The translations under genes and the position numbers were made by a program. From Chloroflexota bacterium (GTDB lineage: Bacteria > Chloroflexota > Anaerolineae > Anaerolineales > Villigracilaceae): a stretch of 64,000 bases of DNA. Below, in pieces: positions 16,384 to 26,485 of this stretch. A model generated the notes under the pieces. It was not told the origin of the DNA. It searched no databases and saw only the letters and a list, made by a program, of their open reading frames with translations. How positions within the stretch are numbered: position 1 is the stretch's first letter; every line of letters begins with the position of its first letter. The DNA lies in assembly GCA_021414245.1 (NCBI GenBank), contig JAIOOU010000003.1, positions 1 through 64,000 of the forward strand. Direction: 5' to 3'.

Positions 16384-18261
16384 ATGCCTGCATACCCCAC
16401 AGCCTCACCGGTGAAATTTATTTATTCCGCATTGACGATCAGCCTGCTGCTCTTTGGCTGTTCCCAAAATGTACAAACGACGGACCTGCCTGGGAATACC
16501 CCTCAGCCGGAAGCCACCAGCACCCCGGCTGTCATTCGATATAGCGGGGAAGGCAACCTGATCTTTTTATCCATGGAAGAGAATGGGTATGCCCATCTTT
16601 TTGTCCAAAGCGATCAGCCGCAAGATCTGCCGCTGATCCGCATCACTGCCGGTGATTGGAACGACATTGCCCCCTCCCTCAGCCCGGATCGCACCCAGAT
16701 TGCCTTTGCCTCGGATCGTAACGGATACTGGGATCTGTACACCCTGGATCTGGCAACCGCTGAAGTGACCCAGATCACGCATACTCCCGAATATGACTCC
16801 GCGCCTTCCTGGTCGCCAGATGGGCAATGGCTGGTCTTTGAGACTTATATCAACGACAACCTGGAGATATCAGTTGTATCGGTCAAGGACCGGTCTCAAC
16901 CGATCATTCCTGTTACTCAAAACCCCGCATCCGATCACTCTCCAGTCTGGGCACCGGATGGCAGGCACATTGCCTTCATCTCCTCTCGTGGCGGTGAAAG
17001 TGACGACGTGTGGCTTGCCAATCTCGACTTGACAGGCGAAGACCGTTACCGTGACCTGAGCAATACACCCTACGCATCGGAAAATCATCCGGTCTGGAAT
17101 TTTGACGGCTCCCAGTTGTTATGGGCATCCACCTCCCAGGCGGTCGGTTTTAGCGGACTTTTTATCTGGGATGTAACCGCCCCGGACAGGGCAGCCCGCT
17201 GGATCGGGGATGGCAGTTGGGGCGTCTGGAACGAAACCGCCCAACAAGTTGTGGCGGTCACGATCGGTGCAAATCAACAATATCTTTCCTCTTACGATAT
17301 TAAAGGGAATTTGCTCCTGCCGCCCACGCCTCTGAAAGGACGCATCCGTGGACTGGCCTGGGGTCTGGCCAAACTGCCCAACCCGCTTCCGAATTCATTT
17401 GACCAGGCTGCAGTGGTCACGCCGGCGCCGTTATGGTCCCCGGCCATCACCCCGGGGCCCGAAGTGCCCAATCAACGCTGGTATGTGGTCGACATCCCGG
17501 ATGTGCAGGCACCCTACCCGCAATTGCACGACCTGATCGATGATTCCTTCCTCGCGCTTCGGCAGCGGATGATCGTTGAAACAGGCTGGGATGTACTGGC
17601 CAGCATTGAGAATGCCTTTGTTCCCCTTACCACCAGTCTCGAACCGGGTCTTGAAGAGGACTGGCTGTATACAGGCCGCGCCTTTGCGATCAACACCCTG
17701 ATGACGGATGCGGGCTGGCTGGTGGCTTTGCGTGAGGATATCGGAGCGCAAACTTACTGGCGGGTCTATGTCCGTGCAAATGTTCAGGATGGCTCGCTTG
17801 GCGAGCCGATCCACAACGAACCGTGGAACCTGAGTGCGCGCTATGAACTCGATCCCAACACCTATGAACAAGGCGGAAAATATGCGCCCGTTCCTTCCGG
17901 ATATTGGGTGGACATCACCGCCCTGGCAGCAGCCTACAATTGGGAGCGCCTTCCGGCTCTCCCGAATTGGCGTACCTATTATGCGGGCAGCCGTTTCACG
18001 GAGTTTGCCCTGACCAATGGGCTGACATGGTATGCAGCCATGCGGGAACTGTATCCGCCGGAGGCTCTGATCACGCCTACGCGTGTCCTTCCGCCTTCGC
18101 TGACACCCACCCAAACCGCCTCGGCGACCTCCACCAGAAGGCCCACGCGTACACCCCGCCCAACTTTTACTCCGAGCATGACGCGCACACCCAGCTCCAC
18201 TCCAACGCCCACTTTCACACCCACCCTTACGCCAACGCCTCCAACGATCATCCCGCCGTAG
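16384..18261 (+). CDS. Lipoprotein with TolB-like (PD40) beta-propeller
   Basis: 625-aa predicted lipoprotein with lipobox LLFG-Cys26. A Thr/Pro linker is followed by at least four PD40/TolB-type blades between about residues 55 and 330, each with the SxSPDG/WAPDG-like signature (SLSPDR, SWSPDG, VWAPDG, VWNFDG) and a following IAFxS strand. The region 330-570 is not recognised. The C-terminus (about 575-625) is almost pure Thr/Pro/Ser, a low-complexity tail that may span the cell wall or be glycosylated. No Shine-Dalgarno is evident; the gene starts 11 nt after its neighbour, so coupling is likely. It is followed by a secreted M23 peptidase gene, consistent with an envelope-related operon. 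Confidence 0.85.
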   Translation: MPAYPTASPVKFIYSALTISLLLFGCSQNVQTTDLPGNTPQPEATSTPAVIRYSGEGNLIFLSMEENGYAHLFVQSDQPQDLPLIRITAGDWNDIAPSLSPDRTQIAFASDRNGYWDLYTLDLATAEVTQITHTPEYDSAPSWSPDGQWLVFETYINDNLEISVVSVKDRSQPIIPVTQNPASDHSPVWAPDGRHIAFISSRGGESDDVWLANLDLTGEDRYRDLSNTPYASENHPVWNFDGSQLLWASTSQAVGFSGLFIWDVTAPDRAARWIGDGSWGVWNETAQQVVAVTIGANQQYLSSYDIKGNLLLPPTPLKGRIRGLAWGLAKLPNPLPNSFDQAAVVTPAPLWSPAITPGPEVPNQRWYVVDIPDVQAPYPQLHDLIDDSFLALRQRMIVETGWDVLASIENAFVPLTTSLEPGLEEDWLYTGRAFAINTLMTDAGWLVALREDIGAQTYWRVYVRANVQDGSLGEPIHNEPWNLSARYELDPNTYEQGGKYAPVPSGYWVDITALAAAYNWERLPALPNWRTYYAGSRFTEFALTNGLTWYAAMRELYPPEALITPTRVLPPSLTPTQTASATSTRRPTRTPRPTFTPSMTRTPSSTPTPTFTPTLTPTPPTIIPP

Positions 18262-18287
18262 GAAAGAACTTCCAGATTGATGATTGC

Positions 18288-19388
18288 ATGAAATTCAAAT
18301 ATTCCCTTTCCGCCATCTTATCGATGTTCATTGTCTCTTCCTGCGCCGGTGCAGTTGGGGTAATCAACCCAACGCCAGTGGTGGCTGAAGCGGCCGGGCA
18401 GACCCAGGTCCCGATCGAAGCGATGGAAGTTACTCCCTCGCCTGTTCCTTTTCAGTTTAATCTTCCCACACCGGGTGCAGAACCTGTCTCCGGCTGGCGC
18501 CCGCCCTTGTATCCCATCCCCTGGGCTGTATCTTCGCACGATCATTTTTATTTTGCGCGCCCGATCAGCGCGGACAATGTCAACTGGCCGCTGGCTGAAT
18601 ATCGGTATGGGGGTGTGTTCTTTGCACCGAATATTGTCCATACCGGCGTGGACATTGACGCTCCGGAAGGGACCCCCATCCTCGCCGCGGGACCCGGAAC
18701 GGTTGTTTCATCGGATTGGGGATTGTATACCGAAGCGCCTGGAAATCAGAATGACCCTTATGGAATGGCAGTGGTGGTCCGGCATGATTTTGGCTATCGG
18801 GATCAGGCTCTGTTTACGATCTATGCCCACATGAGCAAGCTGCTTGCCGTGGTGGGTTCTCATGTGGACACAGGCGATGTGCTGGGTCTGGTCGGTGCCA
18901 CGGGTGCGACCACCGGCCCTCATTTACACTTTGAAGTACGGGTGGGCAAAAATACCTTTTACAACACCTCCAATCCCGAGCTATGGATGACCCCGCCCCA
19001 GGGTTGGGGAATCCTGGTGGGGAGGATGACGGATGAAAAGGGTGACCTCCTCAACCAGCTTTTGGTTAAAGTGCAGTTGATCAATTCGAAGTCCCCGCTT
19101 CGTACGGTAAAAACTTATGGCATGGGAGCGGTCAATTCGGACCCGTATTATCATGAGAACCTTGTGCTCAGTGATCTGCCGGCCGGGATTTATAAGGTCT
19201 CCCTGTCCTATAAACCGGAGGATAGCGATACTGCCGCGGAGAATGAAACCTGGGTGGAAATCTTCCCTGGGCAGGTCAGTTACATTACCTTTCAAGGCGG
19301 GATCGGGTTCAATGTGATCCGTCCGCCGGCGCCCACTTTGGAGTTGGTGCCTAGAGGGCTGCCTCTCACCCCGACTTCTCTCCCTTGA
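18288..19388 (+). CDS. Lipoprotein M23 metallopeptidase
   Basis: 366-aa predicted lipoprotein endopeptidase acting on cell-wall peptides. A signal peptide with lipobox VSS-Cys19 and a Thr/Pro linker lead to an M23 (LytM/peptidase_M23) domain at about 110-225. The zinc site is complete: His118 and Asp122 (HTGVD), His181 (YAHMS) and His214 in PHLHFEV. A C-terminal ~130-residue extension ([12 protein letters not shown] ... [12 protein letters not shown]) looks like a carboxypeptidase-regulatory or prealbumin-like beta sandwich. A longer upstream frame exists but only overlaps the previous gene's low-complexity tail, so the ATG at 18288 is chosen. Probably co-transcribed with the propeller lipoprotein. 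Confidence 0.88.
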   Translation: MKFKYSLSAILSMFIVSSCAGAVGVINPTPVVAEAAGQTQVPIEAMEVTPSPVPFQFNLPTPGAEPVSGWRPPLYPIPWAVSSHDHFYFARPISADNVNWPLAEYRYGGVFFAPNIVHTGVDIDAPEGTPILAAGPGTVVSSDWGLYTEAPGNQNDPYGMAVVVRHDFGYRDQALFTIYAHMSKLLAVVGSHVDTGDVLGLVGATGATTGPHLHFEVRVGKNTFYNTSNPELWMTPPQGWGILVGRMTDEKGDLLNQLLVKVQLINSKSPLRTVKTYGMGAVNSDPYYHENLVLSDLPAGIYKVSLSYKPEDSDTAAENETWVEIFPGQVSYITFQGGIGFNVIRPPAPTLELVPRGLPLTPTSLP

Positions 19389-19412
19389 CTTACTGAACAT
19401 CTGTGCTATACT
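19385..19412 (+). promoter_or_regulatory. recA promoter with LexA-like site in the spacer
   Basis: TTGACT (19385-19390) and TATACT (19407-19412) are 16 bp apart. The spacer contains GAAC-ATCT-GTGC (19395-19406), one base from the Gram-positive type SOS box GAAC-N4-GTTC, where a repressor would block the promoter. Confidence 0.6.
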
Positions 19413-19461
19413 CTCGCAACACACATTTCAACCTATTACACCTGTATTGGAGAATATACCC

Positions 19462-20574
<1,113 letters not shown>

Positions 20575-20592
20575 GAAATAACCAGCCAATTT

Positions 20593-20622
20593 AAAGTCAC
20601 AGAAATTTATTTCTGTGACTTT
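20593..20622 (+). terminator. recA terminator
   Basis: Thirteen-base-pair stem (AAAGTCACAGAAA and its complement) with a TTTA loop. The T-tract is short and runs directly into the promoter of the next gene. Confidence 0.8.
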
Positions 20623-20626
20623 ATGG

Positions 20627-20632
20627 TTTAAT
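20627..20632 (+). promoter_or_regulatory. Extended -10 box of a leaderless start
   Basis: TGG-TTTAAT ends 6 nt before the ATG at 20639. AAGGA lies in between but only 1 nt from the ATG, too close to act as a Shine-Dalgarno. Confidence 0.55.
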
Positions 20633-20638
20633 AAGGAC

Positions 20639-21178
20639 ATGCTTCGCATCCGACGTAGTCCCAGCCTGCTCATCGCTCAACTGGCTTTTCTTTTCCTCGG
20701 GGCTTGCACACCCCAAACGCCGCCCACGCCTTTTCGCCCGCCCACGCAGCCCCAGCCCACATCCATTCTGGCCACCACGACCCCGATCCCGGTTTTATAC
20801 ACTCCAGTTCCGACTGCAACCCCAACGGCCACGCTGGCGGGTCCGTGCTTGAATGATCTGGATTTTTTGCAGGATGTTACCGTTCCAGACAATACCATCG
20901 TCTCCTTTGGCTCCACCATCGACAAGCAATGGCTTGTCCAGAACAGCGGCACCTGCAACTGGGATTCGACCTATCGCTTGAAATGGATCGGCGGGGACCC
21001 GTTCGGCGCCGTCCAGGAACAAATTTTGTATCCCGCCCGCGCCGGGACCCAGACCACTCTGCATGTGATCTTTGTCGCTCCGGTGGTGGAGGGAACCTAT
21101 GAAAGCTCGTGGCAGGCTTTCGGTCCGGATGGAACTGCATTTGGCGATCCGATCTATATGAAAGTGATCGTGCAGTAG
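20639..21178 (+). CDS. Lipoprotein with NBR1-type Ig-like domain
   Basis: 179-aa predicted lipoprotein. Lipobox FLGA-Cys23 is followed by a Pro/Thr-rich linker (about 24-68). The C-terminal ~110 residues form an Ig-like domain of the NBR1 (next to BRCA1) type, shown by NTIVSFGSTIDKQWLVQNSG, the CNWD motif and the closing AFGPDGTAFGDPIYMKV strands. In eukaryotes this fold lies in autophagy receptors; in Chloroflexota-like bacteria it is common on secreted proteins, where its ligand is unknown. The start at 20639 is preferred over 20615 because of the adjacent -10 box and the clean signal peptide. Confidence 0.85.
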   Translation: MLRIRRSPSLLIAQLAFLFLGACTPQTPPTPFRPPTQPQPTSILATTTPIPVLYTPVPTATPTATLAGPCLNDLDFLQDVTVPDNTIVSFGSTIDKQWLVQNSGTCNWDSTYRLKWIGGDPFGAVQEQILYPARAGTQTTLHVIFVAPVVEGTYESSWQAFGPDGTAFGDPIYMKVIVQ

Positions 21179-21200
21179 ATATATTTCCTGGACCCAGATC

Positions 21201-21636
21201 ATGAAAACTGTGCGGGCATATTTAAGGCGCGCCGGTCTTTTACGCGCCGCCATTCTTTGTTTGCTGGTCTTGCCTGTCAAATGCAGTGATAAAACCGGCT
21301 CAGCGGATTGTTTTCGAGTCCTGTTTATTGGGGATAGCTGCGCGTTGGTAAATGACCTTCCCGGTATTTTTGCGAAACTTGCTGCGTCGGGACGCCTGGT
21401 TCGCCACTCTTGCAAGCGGTCCGCACTTGAAAATTTGGCAGAAGGATGGCGGTCATCCAGCAGAAGAGGGGAGACCTGCCTTGCGGCCTGTGTTTTTTAT
21501 GCCGTCTTTTTTTCACGAAAGCCCGCAGGGCCTGTCGTATACTCGAGAATTATTGGCTGAACCATCCCTGTTCGATGAGCTTGAACGACTCACCAAACAG
21601 GGATTTGAACGGTATATGAAGGATGAATATTCCTGA
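21201..21636 (+). pseudogene. Decayed SGNH/GDSL-type lipase-esterase
   Basis: Pieces of one secreted SGNH hydrolase are spread over two frames. Frame A (from ATG 21201) holds a signal-like N-terminus and the block VLFIGDS ... VNDLPGIFAKLAASG, i.e. the nucleophile region. Frame B then supplies the catalytic Asp-His block (WQKDGGHPAEEG). Frame A returns for LAACVFYAVFF, and frame B finishes with ESPQGLSYTRELL to a stop at 21636. The frame changes fall near a GGGG run (21468-21471) and a T7 run (21507-21513). About 150 residues of the middle of the family are missing, so this is decay by deletion plus frameshifts rather than only sequencing error. Confidence 0.7.
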
Positions 21637-21645
21637 ACCTGGAAT

Positions 21646-22137
21646 TTAATTAACGCTCATGAATCCAAAAGTGCGCCAGAGTCCCCGCATCATCTTATGG
21701 CCGAAATCCGGTTCAAGGAATTGATTTGGACAAGACCCCGGAATGACTGCGATCCCGTTGGCCCTGCACATTTCCACTGCAGCAGGGGAGACGCTGGTCA
21801 TGCCAGCGGCCAGGCCGGGCTTGGTGCCCATCATGCAGTGCATCCAGACATGTTTGATACCCAGTTCGACACATTGGGCAATAATCTGTTCGGTGACTTT
21901 CGGGCTGGTTAACATGAACACCGCATCAGGCTTTTCCGGCAGGGATTTAAGATCCGCGTAACACGGGGCCCCGTCAAATACGGGGATGTGCGGGTTGACT
22001 GCATAGACCTGGTATCCGGCATCCTTGAATTTTTTGTAATTCAAATTACATCCGGTCTCGCGCCGGTCGGATACACCCACAATGGCGATTCTTTTTTGAG
22101 CAAGAAAATCCTGAACAAGATTGTCGAGTTTTGACAT
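21646..22137 (-). CDS. CoA-binding (Rossmann) domain protein, YccU-like
   Basis: 163-aa cytosolic protein of the CoA-binding family related to the N-terminal domain of succinyl-CoA synthetase alpha. The nucleotide-binding loop IAIVGVSDR (about 18-26) and the VNPHIPVFDGAPCYADL segment (about 48-64) are characteristic, followed by KPDAVFMLTSP and GIKHVWMH. Such proteins bind CoA in vitro; no catalytic role is assigned. AGGAGATATCTT precedes the ATG. It sits downstream of a GH13 gene on the same strand but is separated by a hairpin and 150 bp, so co-transcription is uncertain. Confidence 0.88.
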   Translation of the reverse strand: MSKLDNLVQDFLAQKRIAIVGVSDRRETGCNLNYKKFKDAGYQVYAVNPHIPVFDGAPCYADLKSLPEKPDAVFMLTSPKVTEQIIAQCVELGIKHVWMHCMMGTKPGLAAGMTSVSPAAVEMCRANGIAVIPGSCPNQFLEPDFGHKMMRGLWRTFGFMSVN

Positions 22138-22158
22138 AAGATATCTCCTATATAAACG

Positions 22159-22184
22159 AAACCGGAGCCTCGAGGTTCCGGTTT
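22159..22184 (-). terminator. Palindromic hairpin between GH13 and CoA-binding genes
   Basis: AAACCGGA ... TCCGGTTT arms with an internal CCTCGAGG palindrome. There is no strong T-tract on the minus strand; a weak terminator is possible. Confidence 0.5.
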
Positions 22185-22287
22185 GACTGACTTGAAATCC
22201 TTTGCATGAAATTCATGGACATTAAATGGAATTATACGGGGTATGCCTGCACTAATAAAGATGATGAATATCACTTATGCTTCCACC

Positions 22288-24165
22288 CTAAGGGATTGCC
22301 CGCCATATTTGAACACCGGCAGGCAGGGGCGGAATGGGCAGTTTTCCATCGTGTACCGTACAGGTCCTGCCAGTCAATAGTTCGCGAAAGACTATGCCAT
22401 CCGGGACCGCACCCTGTCGAACGGGTAGGCCAGCCGGTGAATATTCAGCAGGGCCGCGATTTCCGATCACAATCAGCTGATCATCGTCGGCATCGCGCAA
22501 ATAGGCCAAGATATTTTCTTCAGCCACCAAGACTTGAAACCCCCCGTCGATCAAGGCCGGGGATGTGCGGCGCAACCGGACCAAGGTTTGGTAAAAAGAC
22601 CGCAAGTCTGTATCCCATTGATCTGATTTCCAGATCATGCAGTTGCGAGCCTCAAGTGCATCCTTTCCGCGCATGCCGATCTCGTCACCGTAATAGATGC
22701 AGGGCACGCCCACGTAGGTCAGCAGGAGGGCTACTGCCAGACGGTTAAGGGCCTGATCATGATCGAGGGTATCCAGAATGCGGGGCAGGTCATGCGAGCC
22801 CAGCAGGTTGAACTGCTGACGCGCGATCACCCAGGGGATGGCTGCCCGGCTGGCCTGCCACGAATTCACCAGGGCTTGCGCGGACCAGGGCACAGCCGAC
22901 CTGACGGTGCGAGGTTCGCCGTGCTGGTTGACTTCAAAACCATGCAGCCAGAACTTGACCGGATTTGTGAATCCAAAGTAATTCATACTGGCGTCCAGTT
23001 GATCACCCTGCAGCTGCGGGCTGCTGTCAAAGAAATTTTCGCCCAGCAAATAAGCGGACGGGTTGACCTCTTTCACAGCCTGTCGAATGCCCGCCCATAC
23101 TTCAGTCTCCAATTGATCCCGGCCATGCCGGGCCAGCATGTTGGCTACATCCACACGCCAGCCGTCCGCGGCAAAGGGGGTTTTTAACCAGTGGCGAAAA
23201 ACAGCCTTCGGGCCGGCATAAATGGTTTCGCGCAGGCTTGCACTGCGATAATTAAGTTTTGGCAGGCTTCGCACTCCAAGCCAGGATTCGTAATCATGCG
23301 GATGTTGATGAAAGGTGAAAAAGTCTGCGGTGGGAGAAGCGGGGTTCTCCAGTGCGGATTTGAACCACGGATGTTCGACACCGCAGTGGTTGGGCACAAT
23401 ATCAATAATAAAGCGCATTCTGCGCCGGGATGTTGCATGGCGCAGGGAAATCAGGGCGGCATCTCCGCCCAGGTGCGGATCGACGCTGAAATAATCGACG
23501 ACATCATAGCGGTGATTGCTGTAGGCTGTAAAAATCGGATTGAGATAGATTGCATTGATTCCCAGATCGGCCATGTAATCAAGGCGTTGTTCCACCCCGG
23601 GGAGGTCGCCTCCATAGAATTCAACCATGGCTTCCGGCCAGGTGCTCTGTTTTTCCCCCCAATCCCTTGATCGTGAGAACTGACCTTGATATTTAAATTC
23701 GCCCGTTTGCACACTGCTCGAGGGATCTCCGTTTGCAAAACGATCAGGAAAGATCTGGTAAAAAACGCTTTCGTGAACCCATGCCGGGGCGTCGTATTCC
23801 GCCAGCAGTCGAAAATCTTCCGCATCCGTGGGCACGTGGCGATGAACGCCGGACCCGTTGTACCACCAGACCCCATCTTTGGCGAAAATCAGGAATCGAT
23901 AAGACATGACGGGCATACTGAGGTGCAATCTGGCCTGCCACCAAATGCAGACCGGGGAGGTGGAGGTGCTTTCGATTTGCATCTCGGTAAAAAACTGTTC
24001 CCCGTCGGGACAGGTGCGGAGCAGGATCCGCTCAATAGGGGCATCCACTGCGGTCCGCAGCTGAATGCTGACCTCATCCCCCAATTTCATTTCCGTGCCT
24101 GTGGCGGGACGCACATAGCGGCTGGAGCCATCGTGATGAACGGAGTCCGTGTAATCAGGGTTCAT
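22288..24165 (-). CDS. GH13 glycosidase, neopullulanase/maltodextrin-glucosidase type
   Basis: 625-aa alpha-glucan hydrolase, probably cytosolic because no signal peptide is seen. The N-terminal ~120 residues form a CBM34-like beta-sandwich, typical of neopullulanase, cyclomaltodextrinase and MalZ. The GH13 barrel shows all four conserved regions: DIVPNH (255-260), GWRVDVANM (335-343, nucleophile Asp339), LLGEN (373-377, acid/base Glu376) and LGSHD (455-459, Asp459). A short beta domain ends the protein. Expected substrates are short maltodextrins or cyclodextrins. Read divergently from htpG with a predicted ~180-nt leader. Exact specificity within the subfamily cannot be fixed by eye. Confidence 0.93.
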   Translation of the reverse strand: MNPDYTDSVHHDGSSRYVRPATGTEMKLGDEVSIQLRTAVDAPIERILLRTCPDGEQFFTEMQIESTSTSPVCIWWQARLHLSMPVMSYRFLIFAKDGVWWYNGSGVHRHVPTDAEDFRLLAEYDAPAWVHESVFYQIFPDRFANGDPSSSVQTGEFKYQGQFSRSRDWGEKQSTWPEAMVEFYGGDLPGVEQRLDYMADLGINAIYLNPIFTAYSNHRYDVVDYFSVDPHLGGDAALISLRHATSRRRMRFIIDIVPNHCGVEHPWFKSALENPASPTADFFTFHQHPHDYESWLGVRSLPKLNYRSASLRETIYAGPKAVFRHWLKTPFAADGWRVDVANMLARHGRDQLETEVWAGIRQAVKEVNPSAYLLGENFFDSSPQLQGDQLDASMNYFGFTNPVKFWLHGFEVNQHGEPRTVRSAVPWSAQALVNSWQASRAAIPWVIARQQFNLLGSHDLPRILDTLDHDQALNRLAVALLLTYVGVPCIYYGDEIGMRGKDALEARNCMIWKSDQWDTDLRSFYQTLVRLRRTSPALIDGGFQVLVAEENILAYLRDADDDQLIVIGNRGPAEYSPAGLPVRQGAVPDGIVFRELLTGRTCTVHDGKLPIPPLPAGVQIWRAIP

Positions 24166-24537
24166 ATTGGAGAATATCCTTTTCCTTGGGATTGCCCGGC
24201 GGCAATGTCATTAATCGTCGAACCGATCCGTGCCCGGACTCGATATGTAGCGCTTCACCCTGCGCTTCAAACTGTGTTGCCGTTTTGACATTCCTTCTCT
24301 CGAAAACACAGCCAGGCGGATAATGGATGTGGAGAGAAGAGACTGCAGAGCGGTAGTATAACGAAGAATGGTCTTGGATTTCAAGCCGATGCTGTATGAT
24401 ATTTTTCTAACGAACTTCTTACTGTCATATTAAAAGACCCGGTATAAAATACCGTCGAAAAAATTTGTTCGCCGTTATCCCGTACTCGCGCATGCCATGG
24501 GATAATAGGTCAGTTCATTTTAATCCAGGAGACACCC
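24166..24537. promoter_or_regulatory. GH13-htpG divergent intergenic region (372 bp)
   Basis: No gene seen. It contains the GH13 promoter (24355-24384, minus strand) and a small palindrome CGGTAT-AAA-ATACCG around 24440-24455. A GGATAATAG sequence about 35 bp before htpG could be its -10. I see no CIRCE-type heat-shock inverted repeat. Confidence 0.6.
24355..24384 (-). promoter_or_regulatory. Promoter of the GH13 glycosidase gene
   Basis: On the minus strand TTGAAA (24379-24384) and TATACT (24355-24360) are 18 bp apart, giving a leader of about 180 nt before the ATG at 24165. Confidence 0.5.
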
Positions 24538-26415
24538 ATGACCGATGCAAGCCAAGCCGCCCAGCAATTCTCATTCAAAGCAGAAACCAAACAACTGCTG
24601 AATATCCTGATCCATTCCCTGTACAAGGACCGCGAAGTCTTCCTGCGTGAACTCCTGTCGAATGCATCCGATGCCTTGAACCGGCTGCGTTTTGAAATGG
24701 TCACCAACCGGAAGATCCTCGACCCGGACAGCGAACTGCGCATCCACATCCGGGTGGATAAGGAAGCGCGCATGCTCATCATTCAGGATACCGGCATCGG
24801 CATGACCCGCGATGAGATGATCGAAAATCTCGGCACGATTGCCCAATCCGGGGCGCGTAAATTTCTGGATGCCACCCGGGACCAGAAAGTGGATGTTGCA
24901 AAGGTCATCGGTCAATTTGGAGTCGGTTTTTATTCTGTTTTCATGGTGGCGGAATGGGTGCGGGTAACCTCGCATTCCTTTGATCCTGAGGCGGAGGCGG
25001 TCAGCTGGCATGCGACCGGGGATGACAACTATCAAATCGAACGCGCCGAAATGAATGAGCGCGGGACAAGGATCGAGATCAGGCTCAAGGAGGATGCGGC
25101 CGAGTTCGCCGAGGAATTCCGCTTGAAGAACATCATTCACAAACACTCGGATTACATTGGCTTTCCCATTTTCATGGGTGAGGGCAAGGAAGCCGTCAAC
25201 AGGCAGACCTCCCTCTGGCGGACTTCCCGTCAGGAGGTGACCGGGGAGCAATATAGGGAATTTTATCGCCAGACCACCCTGGATTTTGAAGATCCCTTGA
25301 TGCATATACACATGGTCACGGATGCCCCGGTCCAGTTATATGCCTTGTTATATATTCCGGCTAAATTGGAGCGCGGTGTATTCTCGCTTCGAAAGGACGA
25401 CGGCCTGAAACTATACACCCGCAACATCCTGATCGACGAGTACAACAAGGATTTGCTGCCCGACTACCTGCGTTTTGTGCAGGGCGTGGTGGACTCTGAA
25501 GACCTGCCGCTTAACGTTTCCCGCGAAACCGTACAATCGAGTGGACTGATGACGCGTCTCAGGAAAGTTCTGAGCAATCAGGTTATTAAAGAACTGGAGA
25601 ATCTCGCAAAGAACGACACGGAAAAATACCAGACATTTTGGCGGGAGTTTGGTGTTTATCTGAAACAGGGCATCGCCTCCAACCCGGCGGATGCGGAGAC
25701 CATCACCCCGCTTTTGCGTTTCAAGACCAATCTGGCCCCCGAAACATGGTCCTCGCTGGATCAATATGTTTCGCGTCTGCCGGACGGCCAAAAAGTCATT
25801 TATTATATTGTCGGTGAGGATTCGAAATCGATCTTGCGCAGCCCACATTTGGATTATTTCCATTCACAGGGAACAGAAGTGTTGCTGCTGACCGATCCCA
25901 TGGATTCGTTTATGTTGATGGGCCTTCACAAATACCAGGATTATGAACTCAAGAATGTCGCCCAGGCTGATGTGAATGTGACCCGAAAACCAAAAGATGA
26001 ACCTGAAGTGGAAAAGATCGCGGAGGCGGATTTTCAATCCCTGGTGGAACTCTTCAAGAAAACCCTCGACGAGCGGGTGGTTGACGTCCGTGCGAGTAAC
26101 CGGCTTTATCAATCCGTGGCGCGCCTGACCGATGCGGATGCCAATGCCAACCCGGAGTTGCAGCGGGTCTACAAGTATCTGGGACGGGAATATGAAATCC
26201 CCAAAAAGGTGTTGGAATTGAACCCGGCACACGTCATTTTGAAGAAATTGTTGAAATTGGAAAGCGGATCGGATCTGCAGAATATCGTGATCGAGCAGAT
26301 CTATGACAGCGCTCTTTTGGTCGAAGGTATCCACCCTGACCCGTCGAGCATGGCGCCGCGAGTCCAGCAGATCATTGAGGCGGCCCTGTCCCGGCAAAAT
26401 CAGAAAAACGAATAA
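24538..26415 (+). CDS. htpG: Hsp90-family chaperone HtpG
   Basis: 625-aa cytosolic ATP-dependent chaperone, full length for bacterial Hsp90. The GHKL ATP-binding domain is complete: ELLSNASDALNRLRFE near residues 37-52, DTGIGM near 84-89, and GQFGVGFYSVFMVAEWV near 125-141. The middle domain contains the conserved Arg-containing stretch DSEDLPLNVSRETVQ and the C-terminal dimerisation domain ends in a polar tail. CAGGAGA precedes the ATG. Transcribed divergently from a GH13 gene and ended by a bidirectional terminator. Confidence 0.97.
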   Translation: MTDASQAAQQFSFKAETKQLLNILIHSLYKDREVFLRELLSNASDALNRLRFEMVTNRKILDPDSELRIHIRVDKEARMLIIQDTGIGMTRDEMIENLGTIAQSGARKFLDATRDQKVDVAKVIGQFGVGFYSVFMVAEWVRVTSHSFDPEAEAVSWHATGDDNYQIERAEMNERGTRIEIRLKEDAAEFAEEFRLKNIIHKHSDYIGFPIFMGEGKEAVNRQTSLWRTSRQEVTGEQYREFYRQTTLDFEDPLMHIHMVTDAPVQLYALLYIPAKLERGVFSLRKDDGLKLYTRNILIDEYNKDLLPDYLRFVQGVVDSEDLPLNVSRETVQSSGLMTRLRKVLSNQVIKELENLAKNDTEKYQTFWREFGVYLKQGIASNPADAETITPLLRFKTNLAPETWSSLDQYVSRLPDGQKVIYYIVGEDSKSILRSPHLDYFHSQGTEVLLLTDPMDSFMLMGLHKYQDYELKNVAQADVNVTRKPKDEPEVEKIAEADFQSLVELFKKTLDERVVDVRASNRLYQSVARLTDADANANPELQRVYKYLGREYEIPKKVLELNPAHVILKKLLKLESGSDLQNIVIEQIYDSALLVEGIHPDPSSMAPRVQQIIEAALSRQNQKNE

Positions 26416-26427
26416 TTATTCAAAAAG

Positions 26428-26465
26428 GAAAAGACGCCTGAAGAATATTCTTCAGGCGTCTTTTC
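26428..26465. terminator. Bidirectional terminator, 38-bp perfect palindrome
   Basis: GAAAAGACGCCTGAAGAAT and its exact complement with no loop bases, between the convergent htpG and lipoprotein genes. Confidence 0.92.
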
Positions 26466-26485
26466 TTGTGGGCTAATGTTGGAGT

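Noticed and set aside
17904-18287. Upstream extension of the M23 lipoprotein
   Set aside because: Overlaps the low-complexity end of the propeller gene in another frame and would destroy the signal peptide.
24166-24537. CIRCE heat-shock operator before htpG
   Set aside because: No TTAGCACTC-N9-GAGTGCTAA-like inverted repeat is present; only a short CGGTAT/ATACCG palindrome.
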